Positions 27,445 through 37,634 of a stretch of 64,000 bases of DNA are shown here, in pieces. A model generated the notes under the pieces. It ran no database searches and was not told the origin of the DNA. It was given only the letters and a program-made list of their open reading frames with translations. A program made the position numbers and the translations under genes. The stretch's first letter is position 1; each line of letters begins with the position of its first letter. Source of the DNA: an uncultured Actinomycetes bacterium (GTDB lineage: Bacteria; Actinomycetota; Actinomycetes; Nanopelagicales; Nanopelagicaceae); the NCBI GenBank assembly GCA_903895995.1, contig CAITVX010000039.1:62001-126000 (forward strand), written 5' to 3'.

Positions 27445-28104
27445 GTGAACACAGTCCCGGGCCCAGAGATTTTGGGTGAAGCAAGTGGGTTAATTACTGC
27501 GATCGCCTTTGATTCACTGCAATCGCTAGGGCTAGCACTCACTCTCAGTGCAGTTGGGATCACCCATAACTTTGAAACTATCACAGAAGCGAACCTCGCG
27601 CTTAAGGAGAGCTTTGCAGTTACTCCACGTGATTTTATCTATCTCTTAAATCCCAGTAACTTTGAAGAGCTCACCAAACTCATCCGTTCACAAGCATCTC
27701 AGAATCCTGTGGCACAACATATCGTCGTCACAGAGGTTCCAACCTTGGCTCTCCTCGGATTGAGTCAGAAGAATTTCCCTCAAAAAACAGTATTTTTAAC
27801 TCTCGATGAACTCCTTGAAATTATGAAATCGGGCGCAGAAATTGGCTTCCACCAAATTCGTGCAATCGATGAGTTCTTTGATGTGCACTCACTCTCGACC
27901 ACTCAGGTGAAGCTTCTTATTCTGATTGCAACTGGAAATACCAACGCTGAAATAGCACGCGAGATGGTTCTCACAGAGAAGGGCGTTGAGTCGGCAATTA
28001 AGAGACTTGCGATCAAACTCGATTGCACCCGCGAAGGTGAGAAGCCGCAAAATCTGCGAATTCTCCTTGGTCGCCGTTACGCACAACTCTTAGGGGTTCT
28101 GTAG
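27445..28104 (+). CDS. LuxR-type HTH protein
   Basis: The 219-residue protein ends in a LuxR/GerE-like helix-turn-helix (about 150-200: LSTTQVKLLILIATGNTNAEIAREM...TEKGVESAIKRLAIKL). The N-terminal 130 residues look like a degenerate receiver-type fold (ITHNFETITEANLALK, FIYLLNP, VTEVPTLALLG), with no clear phospho-acceptor aspartate. It is probably a transcription regulator with an atypical response-regulator architecture. No histidine kinase is adjacent. The GTG start fits the -10 box. Confidence 0.7.
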   Translation: MNTVPGPEILGEASGLITAIAFDSLQSLGLALTLSAVGITHNFETITEANLALKESFAVTPRDFIYLLNPSNFEELTKLIRSQASQNPVAQHIVVTEVPTLALLGLSQKNFPQKTVFLTLDELLEIMKSGAEIGFHQIRAIDEFFDVHSLSTTQVKLLILIATGNTNAEIAREMVLTEKGVESAIKRLAIKLDCTREGEKPQNLRILLGRRYAQLLGVL

Positions 28105-28261
28105 CAGCCCTTTAATCGGAAATCTCAGGCAACATTAGGCAGAAAGCAAGGTTGCGTTCAGCCACAGTTGGGCATCTCTTCAGATTGACCCTGTTATCTA
28201 CCTCCATGGGTAAAGCGGTCCCGCTTACCTCATTAGGTATAGATCATGACAGGAGCAAAGA

Positions 28262-28471
28262 ATGATTGCAGTACTCGTAGCATTCCCAATATTGATGATT
28301 GCAACCTTACTTTATATAGGACTTGCTATACACGATGAGACTCCAGTCGAGTCCCTCGGAGCTGGCCAGACTGGTTGCGTCTCTTGTGCACAGAAGCGCG
28401 CTACCACAGCCACACGAAGAGCATCTATGGACGAGTCGATCGATTACGAGAACGAGCTTATTGCGGCGTAA
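28262..28471 (+). CDS. 69-aa single-span membrane protein with a CxxC pair
   Basis: The product has one hydrophobic helix at the start (residues 2-22, VLVAFPILMIATLLYIGLAI), then a polar tail with GCVSCAQKR, a CxxC pair that could bind metal or form a disulfide, and an acidic C-terminus. A good ribosome site (AGGAG, six bases before ATG) supports it. No family is recognised. The upstream 157 bp contain a GGTAA-GCGG / CCGC-TTACC hairpin (about 28207-28229). The gene ends inside a structured region. Confidence 0.65.
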   Translation: MIAVLVAFPILMIATLLYIGLAIHDETPVESLGAGQTGCVSCAQKRATTATRRASMDESIDYENELIAA

Positions 28472-28560
28472 GCACCGCAAATCCTTGGGAGTCAACGGTT
28501 GAGGGGCTGAAGACTCCCCCGCATTACAAAACTTCTCGCAAGACTTGAGAGGGGATGTAA
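28461..28560 (+). ncRNA. Structured 3' region: three stem-loops ahead of a terminator
   Basis: Three successive hairpins can be drawn: TTGCGG/CCGCAA (28461-28480, spanning the stop codon), GGGAGTC/GACTCCC (28487-28518), and TTACA-CTTCTC/GAGAGG-TGTAA (28524-28560). They run straight into a terminator. This is denser structure than in other gaps of the window and may be a 3'-UTR-derived small RNA; no known RNA family was recognised. Confidence 0.4.
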
Positions 28561-28565
28561 AGCTA

Positions 28566-28601
28566 GAAAAATCCCGCCATTTGCGGTTGGCGGGATTTTT
28601 T
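28566..28601. terminator. Bidirectional terminator
   Basis: ATCCCGCCA/TGGCGGGAT, preceded by five A and followed by five or more T residues. It ends the 69-aa gene/structured RNA (+) and the prmC transcript (-), whose stop codon overlaps it. Confidence 0.92.
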
Positions 28602-29451
28602 ATTTTCTAAAGGCGGTAGTAAAACGCGGGCGATCATTGAGATCGCGATGTAGCGCAATAGATTCAAAATTTTCTTCGAGGGCTTTTGCAAAGGCAGGGC
28701 CTTGTACTTCATTGTGCTCGCACGCGAAGAGGCCGCCGGGCTTAAGTAATCGTGCTGCTGCCGAGATGAACTCCAGCGGAATCTGCATGCCATCGATCGA
28801 TCCTCCAAAGAGAGCTTGAGCCGGCTCGTATCTGAGCTCGTCAGGTAACTCTTGGATCGTTGGTACATATGGCGGGTTCGCTACAACGACATCGCATTTA
28901 ACGCCATCGAGAGCCTCTTTCGCGGATGAATGCACGACGCGAATGGGTAGATCAAATTTTCCAATATTTTGATTGAGCCACTTAAGTGCTGCTTCATCTT
29001 TCTCTACTGCAACAACTCGAAGGTCTTTCTTCTTTGCAGTTTCGCTCACAAGCGAGATAGCGATCGCCCCACTCCCCGAGCCGAGATCAACGATGCTAAT
29101 CGGATCTGCATAGCGATGGAGCTGATGGAGAACTTCATCAACGAGAAGCTCAGTCTCGGGGCGCGGAATGAGAACTCCTTCACCAACATCAAAGCTCAGA
29201 TAGCGAAATGGCGCCTCCCCCATGATGTATTGGGTTGGCCTTCCTGAGACTCTCTCTGTGATGAGATCGGCATATTCAAGTGAGGTGCGATCGAATTCTT
29301 CATCATCGAGTTCAATGACTTTTCCATGAAGCTCCATGCGGGTGATTCCAAGAAGATGAGCGAGCAAGAGCTCTGCATCGACGGCTGAGATCTTCTTCTC
29401 GGCCAATCGCTCTCTTCCGACTTTTAACAGGTCACGAAGTTGTGATCCCAT
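28600..29451 (-). CDS. prmC: Release factor glutamine methyltransferase PrmC
   Basis: The 283-residue enzyme methylates the GGQ glutamine of release factors. Motifs are VVDLGSGSGAIAISL-type SAM binding (read as IVDLGSGSGAIAIS) and the catalytic VVVANPPYVPT, with FDVGEGVLIPRPETE before them. Its ATG overlaps the prfA stop (TAATG), so substrate and enzyme genes are coupled. In related Actinobacteria a sua5-like gene follows; here a terminator does. Confidence 0.95.
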   Translation of the reverse strand: MGSQLRDLLKVGRERLAEKKISAVDAELLLAHLLGITRMELHGKVIELDDEEFDRTSLEYADLITERVSGRPTQYIMGEAPFRYLSFDVGEGVLIPRPETELLVDEVLHQLHRYADPISIVDLGSGSGAIAISLVSETAKKKDLRVVAVEKDEAALKWLNQNIGKFDLPIRVVHSSAKEALDGVKCDVVVANPPYVPTIQELPDELRYEPAQALFGGSIDGMQIPLEFISAAARLLKPGGLFACEHNEVQGPAFAKALEENFESIALHRDLNDRPRFTTAFRK

Positions 29452-30533
29452 TACTCTCCCGCTGTTGCCAGACGTTCAGCTTTATCAGCTTCAAGGAGGG
29501 CATCGATAACTGCATCGAGTTCGCCATAGAGAACAGAATCTAAGTTAGAAGATTTGAAATTTACTCGGTGGTCAGAGAGGCGGTTCTCTGGGAAGTTGTA
29601 GGTGCGGATTCGCTCGGAACGATCGACCGATTTCACCTGCAATTTACGGGCAGCCATCGCCTCTGCATCGGCTTGTTCTTGAGCGTGGGCTAAGAGACGA
29701 GCGCGCAAGATACGCAGCGCAGATTCTTTGTTCTGGAGCTGAGATTTTTCATTTTGACATGAGACAACAACGCCAGTGGGAATATGGGTAATTCGTACTG
29801 CAGAGTCGGTTGTATTTACTGATTGTCCGCCTGGGCCAGATGAGCGATAGACATCGATACGTAAATCTTGCTGACGAACTTCAACATCGACCTCATCTGC
29901 TTCAGCCAGGATAAGCACTCCGGCAGCTGATGTATGGATGCGGCCCTGGGATTCGGTCTCAGGAACTCGCTGGACGCGGTGAACGCCACCTTCAAATTTC
30001 AATTTTGCATAAGGAGATTGGCCAGGTTCGGCAACGCCCTTGGATTTCACGGCCATAGCGATTTCTTTATAGCCACCCATCTCAGATTCGGCATAATCGA
30101 TAATCTCAGTCTTCCAATTGTGCTTCTCTGCATAGCGTTGATACATGCGTAAGAGATCGCCAGCAAATAGTGCAGATTCATCTCCCCCAACGCCTGCTTT
30201 AATTTCAAGGATGACATCGCGATCATCGTTAGGGTCGCGAGGAATGAGCAGCTCTTCCATCTTTGTGCCAGCAGCATCGAGTGTTGCTTGCAGCGCTGGT
30301 AACTCTTCTGCAAAGGCTGGGTCTATAAGAGCAAGTTCTTTGGCGGCAGCAAGATCATCTTCTGCAGCTTTGTATGCGCGATATCCACCAATTACCGGTC
30401 CAAGATGGGCGTAACGTTTTCCAAGTTGTCGCGCTTTACCTTGATCAGAGTGAATGCTGGGATCTGCTAACTCTTTTTCAAGCTCTTCATACTCAGCAAG
30501 AAGCGCTGGGATAACTCCAAATCTTTCAGACAT
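29451..30533 (-). CDS. prfA: Peptide chain release factor 1
   Basis: RF1 reads UAA and UAG stop codons. The 360-residue protein shows VPETESQGRIHTSAAGV (the P-x-T codon-recognition tripeptide) and [20 protein letters not shown] (GGQ). AGGAG lies five bases before the ATG at 30533; a GTG two codons earlier (30539) is less well placed. It is followed by prmC and preceded by rpmE with a terminator between. Confidence 0.96.
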   Translation of the reverse strand: MSERFGVIPALLAEYEELEKELADPSIHSDQGKARQLGKRYAHLGPVIGGYRAYKAAEDDLAAAKELALIDPAFAEELPALQATLDAAGTKMEELLIPRDPNDDRDVILEIKAGVGGDESALFAGDLLRMYQRYAEKHNWKTEIIDYAESEMGGYKEIAMAVKSKGVAEPGQSPYAKLKFEGGVHRVQRVPETESQGRIHTSAAGVLILAEADEVDVEVRQQDLRIDVYRSSGPGGQSVNTTDSAVRITHIPTGVVVSCQNEKSQLQNKESALRILRARLLAHAQEQADAEAMAARKLQVKSVDRSERIRTYNFPENRLSDHRVNFKSSNLDSVLYGELDAVIDALLEADKAERLATAGE

Positions 30534-30577
30534 TTTCACTCCTCTCGTACATCCTTATTTTAAAATATCCGGGCAAT

Positions 30578-30620
30578 AAAAAAGACCCCACGCACCACAA
30601 TGGGTGCGAAGTGGGGTCTT
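30578..30620 (-). terminator. Rho-independent terminator after rpmE
   Basis: GACCCCA-CGCACC pairs with GGTGCG-TGGGGTC (bulge AAG), followed on the minus strand by six T residues. It lies 10 bp past the rpmE stop. Confidence 0.93.
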
Positions 30621-30629
30621 GAAAAGAAG

Positions 30630-30836
30630 CTACTTCTTGCCGAAACGCTTTTCGAATGCTGCAACACGGCCGCCAGTATCGAGGATACGTTGCTTGCCTG
30701 TGTAGAACGGATGGCATACCGAACATACTTCAACGTAGATAGAGCCTGAGCTCTTCGTTGACTTAGTGGTGAAAACTTCACCGCAACCGCATGTGACAGT
30801 TGTGTCGATATATTCTGGGTGAATCTCTGGCTTCAT
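30630..30836 (-). CDS. rpmE: 50S ribosomal protein L31 (zinc-binding form)
   Basis: The 68-residue bL31 has [18 protein letters not shown] and [14 protein letters not shown], retaining the four cysteines of the zinc-containing version, and [14 protein letters not shown] at the end. Its own terminator follows. Position after rho is as in other Actinobacteria. Confidence 0.97.
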   Translation of the reverse strand: MKPEIHPEYIDTTVTCGCGEVFTTKSTKSSGSIYVEVCSVCHPFYTGKQRILDTGGRVAAFEKRFGKK

Positions 30837-30957
30837 GATTGATCCTTTATATGGAAGTGGCTGGGTCCGAAGCGATTACTCGCTCTGGTGAACCAGTTGC
30901 TGTGGGTACTGAATGGCCCAATGGTACTAAGCGAGGGCCAATCTGCAAAAACTGAGC

Positions 30958-32658
30958 CTACTTGCCGTCTCCATCGCCCGTTGTCTTCTGGATCTGCATC
31001 AAGAATTCAACGTTCGACTTTGTGCCCTTCATCTTGTCGAGCAGAAGCTCGAGAGCCTGTTGGCTATCAAGAGCATGCAAGACGCGGCGAAGTTTCCAAA
31101 CGATGCTGAGCTCTTCGGTTCCCATAAGAATCTCTTCTTTACGAGTACCTGAAGCATCTACATCAACTGCTGGGAAGATGCGCTTATCGGCAAATTTACG
31201 ATCGAGTTTGAGCTCCATATTTCCGGTGCCCTTGAACTCTTCGAAGATCACTTCATCCATCTTTGAACCAGTCTCAACAAGAGCTGTTGCAAGGATAGTG
31301 AGCGATCCGCCATTTTCAATATTACGAGCTGCACCAAAGAACTTCTTTGGTGGATAGAGCGCTGCTGAATCCACACCACCGGACAAGATACGTCCTGATG
31401 CTGGTGCAGAAATATTGTAAGCACGTCCGAGACGAGTGATCGAATCGAGCAGAACGACAACATCGTGACCAAGTTCAACCAGACGCTTTGCACGTTCAAT
31501 TGCAAGCTCTGCAACTGATGTGTGATCGTCAGCTGGGCGATCGAATGTTGAAGCGATCACTTCACCCTTCACGCTTCGCTGCATATCTGTTACTTCTTCT
31601 GGGCGCTCATCAACGAGAACGACCATGAGGTGACACTCTGGATTGTTCGTCGTAATCGCATTAGCAATCGCTTGCAAAACCATTGTCTTTCCAGCTTTTG
31701 GAGGAGAGACGATCAATCCACGTTGTCCCTTACCAATAGGTGAGATCAGGTCGATCACACGTGTGGTCAAAATTCCAGGTTCAGTTTCAAGGCGTAGACG
31801 CTCTTGTGGGTAGAGAGGTACAAGTTTCGCAAAGTCCACGCGGTTGCGTGACTCTTCGGGATCTGTTCCATTGACTGTATCTAGTTTTACTAGTGCGTTG
31901 AACTTCTCTTTACGCTCACCTTCACGTGCTTGGCGTACCTGTCCGGTAATAACGTCACCTTTGCGAAGTCCATAACGGCGAACTTGCTGAAGAGATACGT
32001 AAACATCGTTTGGTCCAGCTAAATAGCCGGTTGTACGAATAAATGCATAGGAATCCAAGATATCGAGTAGCCCCGCAACTGGAAGCAGAACATCATCTTC
32101 AGTGATCTGGATATCGCGTTCTCCACGCTCTGGGCGATCGCCACGCTCTGGGCGGTCACCTCTGTCACGGAAACGACTTCTATCGCGTCCACGGCCTCGA
32201 TCGTTGCGGTCGTTGCGATCATTGCGGTCGTTGCGATCATTGCGATCGTTTCGGTCGCGTCGATCTCCACGATCATTGCGGTCGCTCTGATTGCCACGAT
32301 CCTGCGAATCACCATCATCTGTTGAACGAGCAGCTTGTGAGTTCGCGGATGAATCTTCATCAGAGTCGTGATCTGAATCCTCATCACGGTTCTTTGAGCT
32401 GGTTGAATTTCCTGAATTCTTCTTATTGCGCGCCTCTTGGCGAGCCAGGCGCTTATCTTCACGCTCTTGCTTTGCAGCTTCGCGGTTGGCAGCTTGAAGG
32501 TCGGCAATTCCTTGAACGAGGTCGCCTTTGCTTAACTTAGTGGCGCCTTCAATTCCAAGTTGCCCTGCAACCTTCTTTAACTCTGTCACTGTCATGGCGG
32601 ATAGTTCGCCAGAGTCTTTCTTAGCTTTTGCGCTGCTATCTGTATCTGTTGGAGACAT
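30958..32658 (-). CDS. rho: Transcription termination factor Rho with disordered insertion
   Basis: The 566-residue protein ends transcription as an RNA-dependent ATPase hexamer. An N-terminal SAP-like helical part ([25 protein letters not shown]) is followed by a long low-complexity region (about residues 70-175) rich in Asp, Arg and Asn with a run of RND repeats, then the OB-type RNA-binding domain and the ATPase core (Walker [21 protein letters not shown]). Such insertions are typical of actinobacterial Rho and contribute RNA contacts. It follows thrB after a 230-bp gap. Confidence 0.97.
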   Translation of the reverse strand: MSPTDTDSSAKAKKDSGELSAMTVTELKKVAGQLGIEGATKLSKGDLVQGIADLQAANREAAKQEREDKRLARQEARNKKNSGNSTSSKNRDEDSDHDSDEDSSANSQAARSTDDGDSQDRGNQSDRNDRGDRRDRNDRNDRNDRNDRNDRNDRGRGRDRSRFRDRGDRPERGDRPERGERDIQITEDDVLLPVAGLLDILDSYAFIRTTGYLAGPNDVYVSLQQVRRYGLRKGDVITGQVRQAREGERKEKFNALVKLDTVNGTDPEESRNRVDFAKLVPLYPQERLRLETEPGILTTRVIDLISPIGKGQRGLIVSPPKAGKTMVLQAIANAITTNNPECHLMVVLVDERPEEVTDMQRSVKGEVIASTFDRPADDHTSVAELAIERAKRLVELGHDVVVLLDSITRLGRAYNISAPASGRILSGGVDSAALYPPKKFFGAARNIENGGSLTILATALVETGSKMDEVIFEEFKGTGNMELKLDRKFADKRIFPAVDVDASGTRKEEILMGTEELSIVWKLRRVLHALDSQQALELLLDKMKGTKSNVEFLMQIQKTTGDGDGK

Positions 32659-32888
32659 GCTTTCCTTAATGTGATTGATCTAAAGGTCACTCAGTGAAAC
32701 CGAGGTTGAACCTTCGTGAGAGATAACTTCTCTCGTCTGTACCTATAGTTTTATGATGGTTATATTGTGATTTTTAGATATTTTTCTTGATATCTCAAGC
32801 GTTCTTCGCCTCAGGTGTTTCCGGCGGGCTTTGCGACAACGAAAAGATAGCACATCCGCTCGAGTATCTACAAAATTAAGCGGGGAAA
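32659..32888 (-). promoter_or_regulatory. Long rho leader region
   Basis: The 230 bp between thrB and rho hold no gene. On the minus strand it can form GAGAGAA..TTATCTCTC and GAGATAT...ATATCT stems and ends in AAGGAAAGC before the rho ATG. rho genes are commonly autoregulated through their leaders; that is inference here. The compact neighbourhood makes the gap stand out. Confidence 0.4.
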
Positions 32889-33809
32889 TTACCCTTGGAT
32901 ATAGCCCTTATGGCTGATTTCCAGTGGGAGCGCCGTGAACTCAGGAGCTGCGGCTGCGGCCATTTCTACCGCTTCAGTCTCGGTTGCAGTATGAAGAACA
33001 AGGACTGCAGGACCTGCCCCAGAGATAAAGGCAGCTACGCCGGCAGCGCGAAAACGCTCTACCAAAGCGGCGCTCTTTGGCATTGCAGGTGCGCGGTAGC
33101 TCTGATGAATCTCATCCGCGGTCGCAGTGAAAAGTAGGTCAGGGCGCTGCGCTAAAGCATGGATAAGCAAGGCAGCCTTACCAGCATTCGCTGCGGCGGC
33201 GGCATGTGGAACGCTCTCAGGCAAAATTTTACGAGCCTTCGTTGTCGCAAGAGCTGACGATGGAATGAAGGCAAGGGCCTTGATCTTCTCGTGAACTGGA
33301 GTGTTAACAGCTTTGCCTACTCCGTTTTCGATCCAAGCAATCGTTGCACCGCCAAGAATCGCAGCAGCAACATTATCTGGATGTCCTTCAAGTTCTGTTG
33401 CGAGTGCGATCATCTCATCATCACTGAGAAGCGTCTCTCCACCATGTACTAGTGCTCGTGCAAGAGCTAATCCCCCAACAATTGCTGATGAACTAGATCC
33501 AAGTCCCCGGCCATGAGGTGTGACATTTAAAGCTCTCAGAGCGATTCCGCGTGGCTTCTGTCCCATAAATTCAAAACCGCGAAGCATTGAGCGGATAACT
33601 AAATTATTCTTATCCTTTTTTACCTCATCTGCGCCTTCACCACTGACATCCACATCAAAGATTGCATCGTCGAGAACTTGAGCTGCATAACGATCGCGTA
33701 GTTCCAGCGCTAATCCAAAGGAATCAAAACCGGGGCCAAGGTTTGCAGAAGTTGCAGGCACGCTTATCTGAGCAAGTGTTGCCTTAAAAGTTAAACGACT
33801 AGTTGCCAT
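32889..33809 (-). CDS. thrB: Homoserine kinase
   Basis: The 306-residue GHMP kinase phosphorylates homoserine. It has the N-terminal VPATSANLGPGFDSFG and the ATP-binding HGRGLGSSSSAIVGGLALA, with a C-terminal ISGAGPAVLVL. It is 9 bp downstream of thrC and completes a hom-thrC-thrB threonine operon. Confidence 0.96.
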   Translation of the reverse strand: MATSRLTFKATLAQISVPATSANLGPGFDSFGLALELRDRYAAQVLDDAIFDVDVSGEGADEVKKDKNNLVIRSMLRGFEFMGQKPRGIALRALNVTPHGRGLGSSSSAIVGGLALARALVHGGETLLSDDEMIALATELEGHPDNVAAAILGGATIAWIENGVGKAVNTPVHEKIKALAFIPSSALATTKARKILPESVPHAAAAANAGKAALLIHALAQRPDLLFTATADEIHQSYRAPAMPKSAALVERFRAAGVAAFISGAGPAVLVLHTATETEAVEMAAAAAPEFTALPLEISHKGYIQG

Positions 33810-33818
33810 GGTTTCTCC

Positions 33819-34898
33819 TTAGAGACCCATCGCTGCTGCTGCAGCCTTGACATCGACTGGAACTACGACGGGAGATTCTGCATGATCTAGAATATGGCCT
33901 ACATCCTTCAAACCATTGCCCGTTACAGTGATGACAATCTTCTTATTTTTTGGAAGTTTTCCTTCCGAGTGCTTCTTAATCAGCCCAGCGATTCCGGCAG
34001 CTGATGATGGCTCTACAAAGATACCCTCACGCGCTGCAACGAGGCGATATGCGCTCAAAATCTCTTCATCTGTCACTGAGTCGATCAACCCACCAGAGTC
34101 ATCCCGGGCTGCAATAGCCTGATCCCACGACGCGGGATTGCCGATACGGATAGCTGTTGCGATCGTCTCTGGGTGTGCAACCGGATGGCCGAGAACGAGT
34201 GGCGCAGAGCCTGCCGCTTGGAATCCCCACATCTGTGGAAGCCTGGATGAAACTTTATCTGCGTAGTACTCGTTGTAGCCCTTCCAATATGCAGTGATAT
34301 TGCCTGCATTTCCGACTGGCAAGACATGTAGATCTGGAGCATCGCCAAGGAGATCAACAACTTCAAAAGCTGCAGTCTTCTGACCTTCGATACGGAATGG
34401 ATTAACCGAGTTAACCAGTGCAACTGGATACTGCTGTGAAAGTTCGCGGGCTAAATTGAGGCAGTCATCGAAGTTGCCATCGACTTGAATGAGCCTTGAG
34501 CCATGTGCAATCGCCTGTGCCAGTTTGCCCATGGCAATTTTGCCTTGTGGGATTAATACAACAGGAATCATTCCAGCTTTTGTTGCATACGCTGCAGCTG
34601 AAGCTGAGGTGTTGCCAGTCGATGCACAAATAACTGCCTTTGCTCCATCTTCAGCAGCTTTAGAAATCGCCATAGTCATGCCGCGATCTTTAAAGGAACC
34701 AGTTGGGTTTGTTCCTTCAACCTTTAACCAGATCTCGTTACCGAGCATCTCAGAGAGTACGCAAGCTGCAACAAGTGGTGTTCCACCTTCACGTAAGGAA
34801 ACCACTGGAGTCTTTGATGAGACAGGGAGTCGATAGCGGTATTCATCGATCACTCCGCGCCATTGATGAGCGCCCTTCTTCTTTCCGAAGATACTCAT
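33819..34898 (-). CDS. thrC: Threonine synthase
   Basis: The 359-residue PLP enzyme converts phosphohomoserine to threonine. The PLP lysine lies in [13 protein letters not shown], the phosphate loop is in [13 protein letters not shown], and [14 protein letters not shown] is the substrate region. The ATG overlaps the hom stop by 4 bp (ATGA). Length fits the short actinobacterial class. Confidence 0.96.
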   Translation of the reverse strand: MSIFGKKKGAHQWRGVIDEYRYRLPVSSKTPVVSLREGGTPLVAACVLSEMLGNEIWLKVEGTNPTGSFKDRGMTMAISKAAEDGAKAVICASTGNTSASAAAYATKAGMIPVVLIPQGKIAMGKLAQAIAHGSRLIQVDGNFDDCLNLARELSQQYPVALVNSVNPFRIEGQKTAAFEVVDLLGDAPDLHVLPVGNAGNITAYWKGYNEYYADKVSSRLPQMWGFQAAGSAPLVLGHPVAHPETIATAIRIGNPASWDQAIAARDDSGGLIDSVTDEEILSAYRLVAAREGIFVEPSSAAGIAGLIKKHSEGKLPKNKKIVITVTGNGLKDVGHILDHAESPVVVPVDVKAAAAAMGL

Positions 34899-36220
34899 GT
34901 GCGAATTCCTTCTACACGAATGACACTCACGACTTCAGAGACGGCATCTAACTGTGCGAGCTCTTTCACTGTGCTCGCCAAATCAGATTCAGCCGCGATG
35001 TGAGTCATCACGGTGAGTTCGGCATTTGTACCGGCTCCGCTTTGGCGAACTGTCATGATAGAGACTTCATGGGCAGCAAAGGTTTGTGCAACTGAAGCGA
35101 GAACACCCGGGCGGTCAGAGACATGCAGGCGAATCAAATAACGAGTACGGGCTACCCCGATTGGGGCAATATCCAAATCCGCGTAATCAGTTTCAGTGGG
35201 TCCCAGGCTTCCTTCATTGCGATTTCGCGCTACGGCTACCAAATCTCCGAGAATTGCTGAGGCTGTTGGAGCTCCGCCTGCACCGCGGCCATAGAACATG
35301 AGTTCTCCAGCTGATTCACACTGCACGAAGACAGCATTGAACGCTTCACGAACGGATGCAAGTGGATGAGTCTTCGGAATCACAGTTGGGTGTACTCGAA
35401 CTGTGATTGTCTCTTCCTTGGAGCCATGAGCTTCATTTGCTTCTGCAATTGCAAGGAGCTTAATCACAAATCCCATATCTTGAACGACTGCGACATCTTC
35501 AGCAGTGATCTTGGTAATTCCTTCACGATAAACATCGGCATCTGTGACGACAGAGTGGAAAGAGAGACCCGCAAGAATTGCAGCCTTTGCAGCAGCATCG
35601 AAACCCTCAACATCTGCAGTCGGATCCGCTTCTGCGTAACCAAGCTCTTGCGCTTCTTTGAGAGCATCTGCAAAGGAGAATCCAGGATGTTCATGCATCT
35701 TGGTCAGAATGAAATTGGTTGTACCGTTGATGATTCCCATAACGCGTTCAACGTGATCACCCACGAGTGACTCTGCTAGCGGACGAAGGATGGGAATCGC
35801 ACCTGCCACAGCAGCTTCGTAGTAAAAATCTACATCTGCTTCATCTGATGCATGGAAGAGTTCGGCGCCATGATGAGCAAGGAGAGCCTTATTTGCGGTA
35901 ACAACTCCCTTACCATTCTTCATCGCCTTCAAAATTAATTGGTGAGCTGGCTCGATGCCACCCATCACTTCAATGACAAGATCAATATCAGGATCGTTGA
36001 CAACTGAATCAGTATCAGTAGTGAATAAATTCTTAGGGATGCCAAGACGATCGATTGAAAGATCTCGTACTGCAATGCGCTTGAGCACCAACGGGACTCC
36101 GGCACGGGAAGCTAGATCAGATGCGTTGGCGACAAGTAGACGTGCAACTTCAGATCCAACGTTGCCGCAACCGAGCATTCCAACGTTAAGGGTCTTACCT
36201 ACCAAGGTACGGCCTGCCAC
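34895..36220 (-). CDS. hom: Homoserine dehydrogenase
   Basis: The protein reduces aspartate semialdehyde to homoserine. NAD(P) binding is [18 protein letters not shown]; the catalytic part has [27 protein letters not shown] and [14 protein letters not shown]; a C-terminal ACT domain ([20 protein letters not shown]) gives threonine feedback control. GTG 36220 is chosen because GGGAG stands about eight bases upstream; the frame opens at GTG 36280 without a ribosome site. It lies downstream of lysA. Confidence 0.93.
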   Translation of the reverse strand: MAGRTLVGKTLNVGMLGCGNVGSEVARLLVANASDLASRAGVPLVLKRIAVRDLSIDRLGIPKNLFTTDTDSVVNDPDIDLVIEVMGGIEPAHQLILKAMKNGKGVVTANKALLAHHGAELFHASDEADVDFYYEAAVAGAIPILRPLAESLVGDHVERVMGIINGTTNFILTKMHEHPGFSFADALKEAQELGYAEADPTADVEGFDAAAKAAILAGLSFHSVVTDADVYREGITKITAEDVAVVQDMGFVIKLLAIAEANEAHGSKEETITVRVHPTVIPKTHPLASVREAFNAVFVQCESAGELMFYGRGAGGAPTASAILGDLVAVARNRNEGSLGPTETDYADLDIAPIGVARTRYLIRLHVSDRPGVLASVAQTFAAHEVSIMTVRQSGAGTNAELTVMTHIAAESDLASTVKELAQLDAVSEVVSVIRVEGIRT

Positions 36221-36311
36221 GAGATCAACTCCCACTACATATCTATCTACAGGGCCCAGCGAGGGTTCGCCAGGGCGCACGGAAACTAGAGAACTACAGG
36301 AGAGAAGTATC

Positions 36312-37634
36312 TCAGATATCTAATGCAAGAAGATCGTTAATACTCTCTCGGCGAGTAATTAAGCGGGCCTTTCCATCTTTTACAGCGATTACAGCTGGGC
36401 GAGGGATGTGATTGTAATTATTGGCCATCGAGCGGCCATATGCCCCAGTCGCCGGAACTGCGATCAAATCCCCGGGAGTGATATCGCCTGGGAGATCGAT
36501 CTCTCGAATCACAATATCTCCTGTTTCACAGTGTTTACCGACGAGACGTGAGTTCACAACATCTGAGGTTGAAAGTCGATTAGCAAGGAGCGCTGTGTAC
36601 TTTGCGCCATAGAGAGAGGGCCGGATGTTGTCACTCATACCGCCATCGATAGAGATATATCTACGTGTTGCGCCAGCATCGAGTTCTACGTTCTTTGTCG
36701 TTCCAACCTCGTAGAGAGTTGTCGTTGTGGGCCCGACAATATGTCGTCCTGGCTCGATTGAAATCTTTGGGATTGCAAGATTTTGCTTTGCGCATTCACT
36801 CTTAACGATGGCAGATATATCTGCGAGTACATCATCTGGAACAAGGCTGCTCTCTCCAGGAAGATATGCGATTCCATATCCCCCGCCAAGATCAAGCTCG
36901 GGAAGTTGTGCATCAAAGTGATCACGATACTTTGCTAAGAGAGCAATAAGTCTGGTCGCAGCAACTTCAAATCCTTCGCTGATAAAGATTTGAGAACCAA
37001 TATGAGAATGTAGCCCAGCTAAGGTGAGCGACTTTTCCGCCATAGTCGCTTCGATCGCTCTCCACGCTGCACCACTTGCAATGGAGAAGCCAAACTTTTG
37101 ATCCTCGTGTGCAGTCGAGATGAATTCGTGTGTGTGAGCTTCTACTCCAGCGGTCAATCTCAATAAGACCTTTTGAATTGTGCCGAGCTCTGAAGCAATC
37201 CGAGCGACGCGTTCGATCTCATGGAAGGAGTCCATAACAATGGTTCCGACTCCAGAGGAGATTGCAGTGCGAATTTCGGCTTCAGATTTGTTATTGCCAT
37301 GTAGCTCAATATGTGAAGGAGGAAAATCAACAGAAGCGGCAACTGCCATCTCCCCGCCAGAGCAAGCGTCAAGACCAAGTCCAGCACTATTCACCCATCG
37401 CACGACCTCTTTATTTAAGAAGGATTTACCTGCGTAATAGACAGTGCCCGCGTGAGCCCCAAAATGTTTATCAAGTGCCTTGCGCCAAGCAGTCGCACGC
37501 TCCATAAAATCTTGCTCATCAATAACAAACAGTGGCGAACCAAACTCTTTCACAAGCGCTGTTGCTGATACGCCAGCAATTACTAACTCTTCATTAAAGG
37601 AAGAGTTTGCTGAATATGGCTCTGAAAGTTTCAT
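36312..37634 (-). CDS. lysA: Diaminopimelate decarboxylase
   Basis: The 440-residue PLP enzyme makes lysine from meso-diaminopimelate. Motifs: YAGKSFLNKEVVRW (PLP lysine), LDLGGGYGIAY, IEPGRHIVG and GKHCETGDIV. Its start codon directly follows the argS stop, an arrangement conserved across Actinobacteria. It serves lysine supply and consumes a peptidoglycan precursor. Confidence 0.96.
   Translation of the reverse strand: MKLSEPYSANSSFNEELVIAGVSATALVKEFGSPLFVIDEQDFMERATAWRKALDKHFGAHAGTVYYAGKSFLNKEVVRWVNSAGLGLDACSGGEMAVAASVDFPPSHIELHGNNKSEAEIRTAISSGVGTIVMDSFHEIERVARIASELGTIQKVLLRLTAGVEAHTHEFISTAHEDQKFGFSIASGAAWRAIEATMAEKSLTLAGLHSHIGSQIFISEGFEVAATRLIALLAKYRDHFDAQLPELDLGGGYGIAYLPGESSLVPDDVLADISAIVKSECAKQNLAIPKISIEPGRHIVGPTTTTLYEVGTTKNVELDAGATRRYISIDGGMSDNIRPSLYGAKYTALLANRLSTSDVVNSRLVGKHCETGDIVIREIDLPGDITPGDLIAVPATGAYGRSMANNYNHIPRPAVIAVKDGKARLITRRESINDLLALDI

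Noticed and set aside
32102-32290. Open frame of Arg/Ser repeats on the plus strand
   Set aside because: It is the complement of the RND-repeat part of rho; low-complexity repeats keep opposite frames open.
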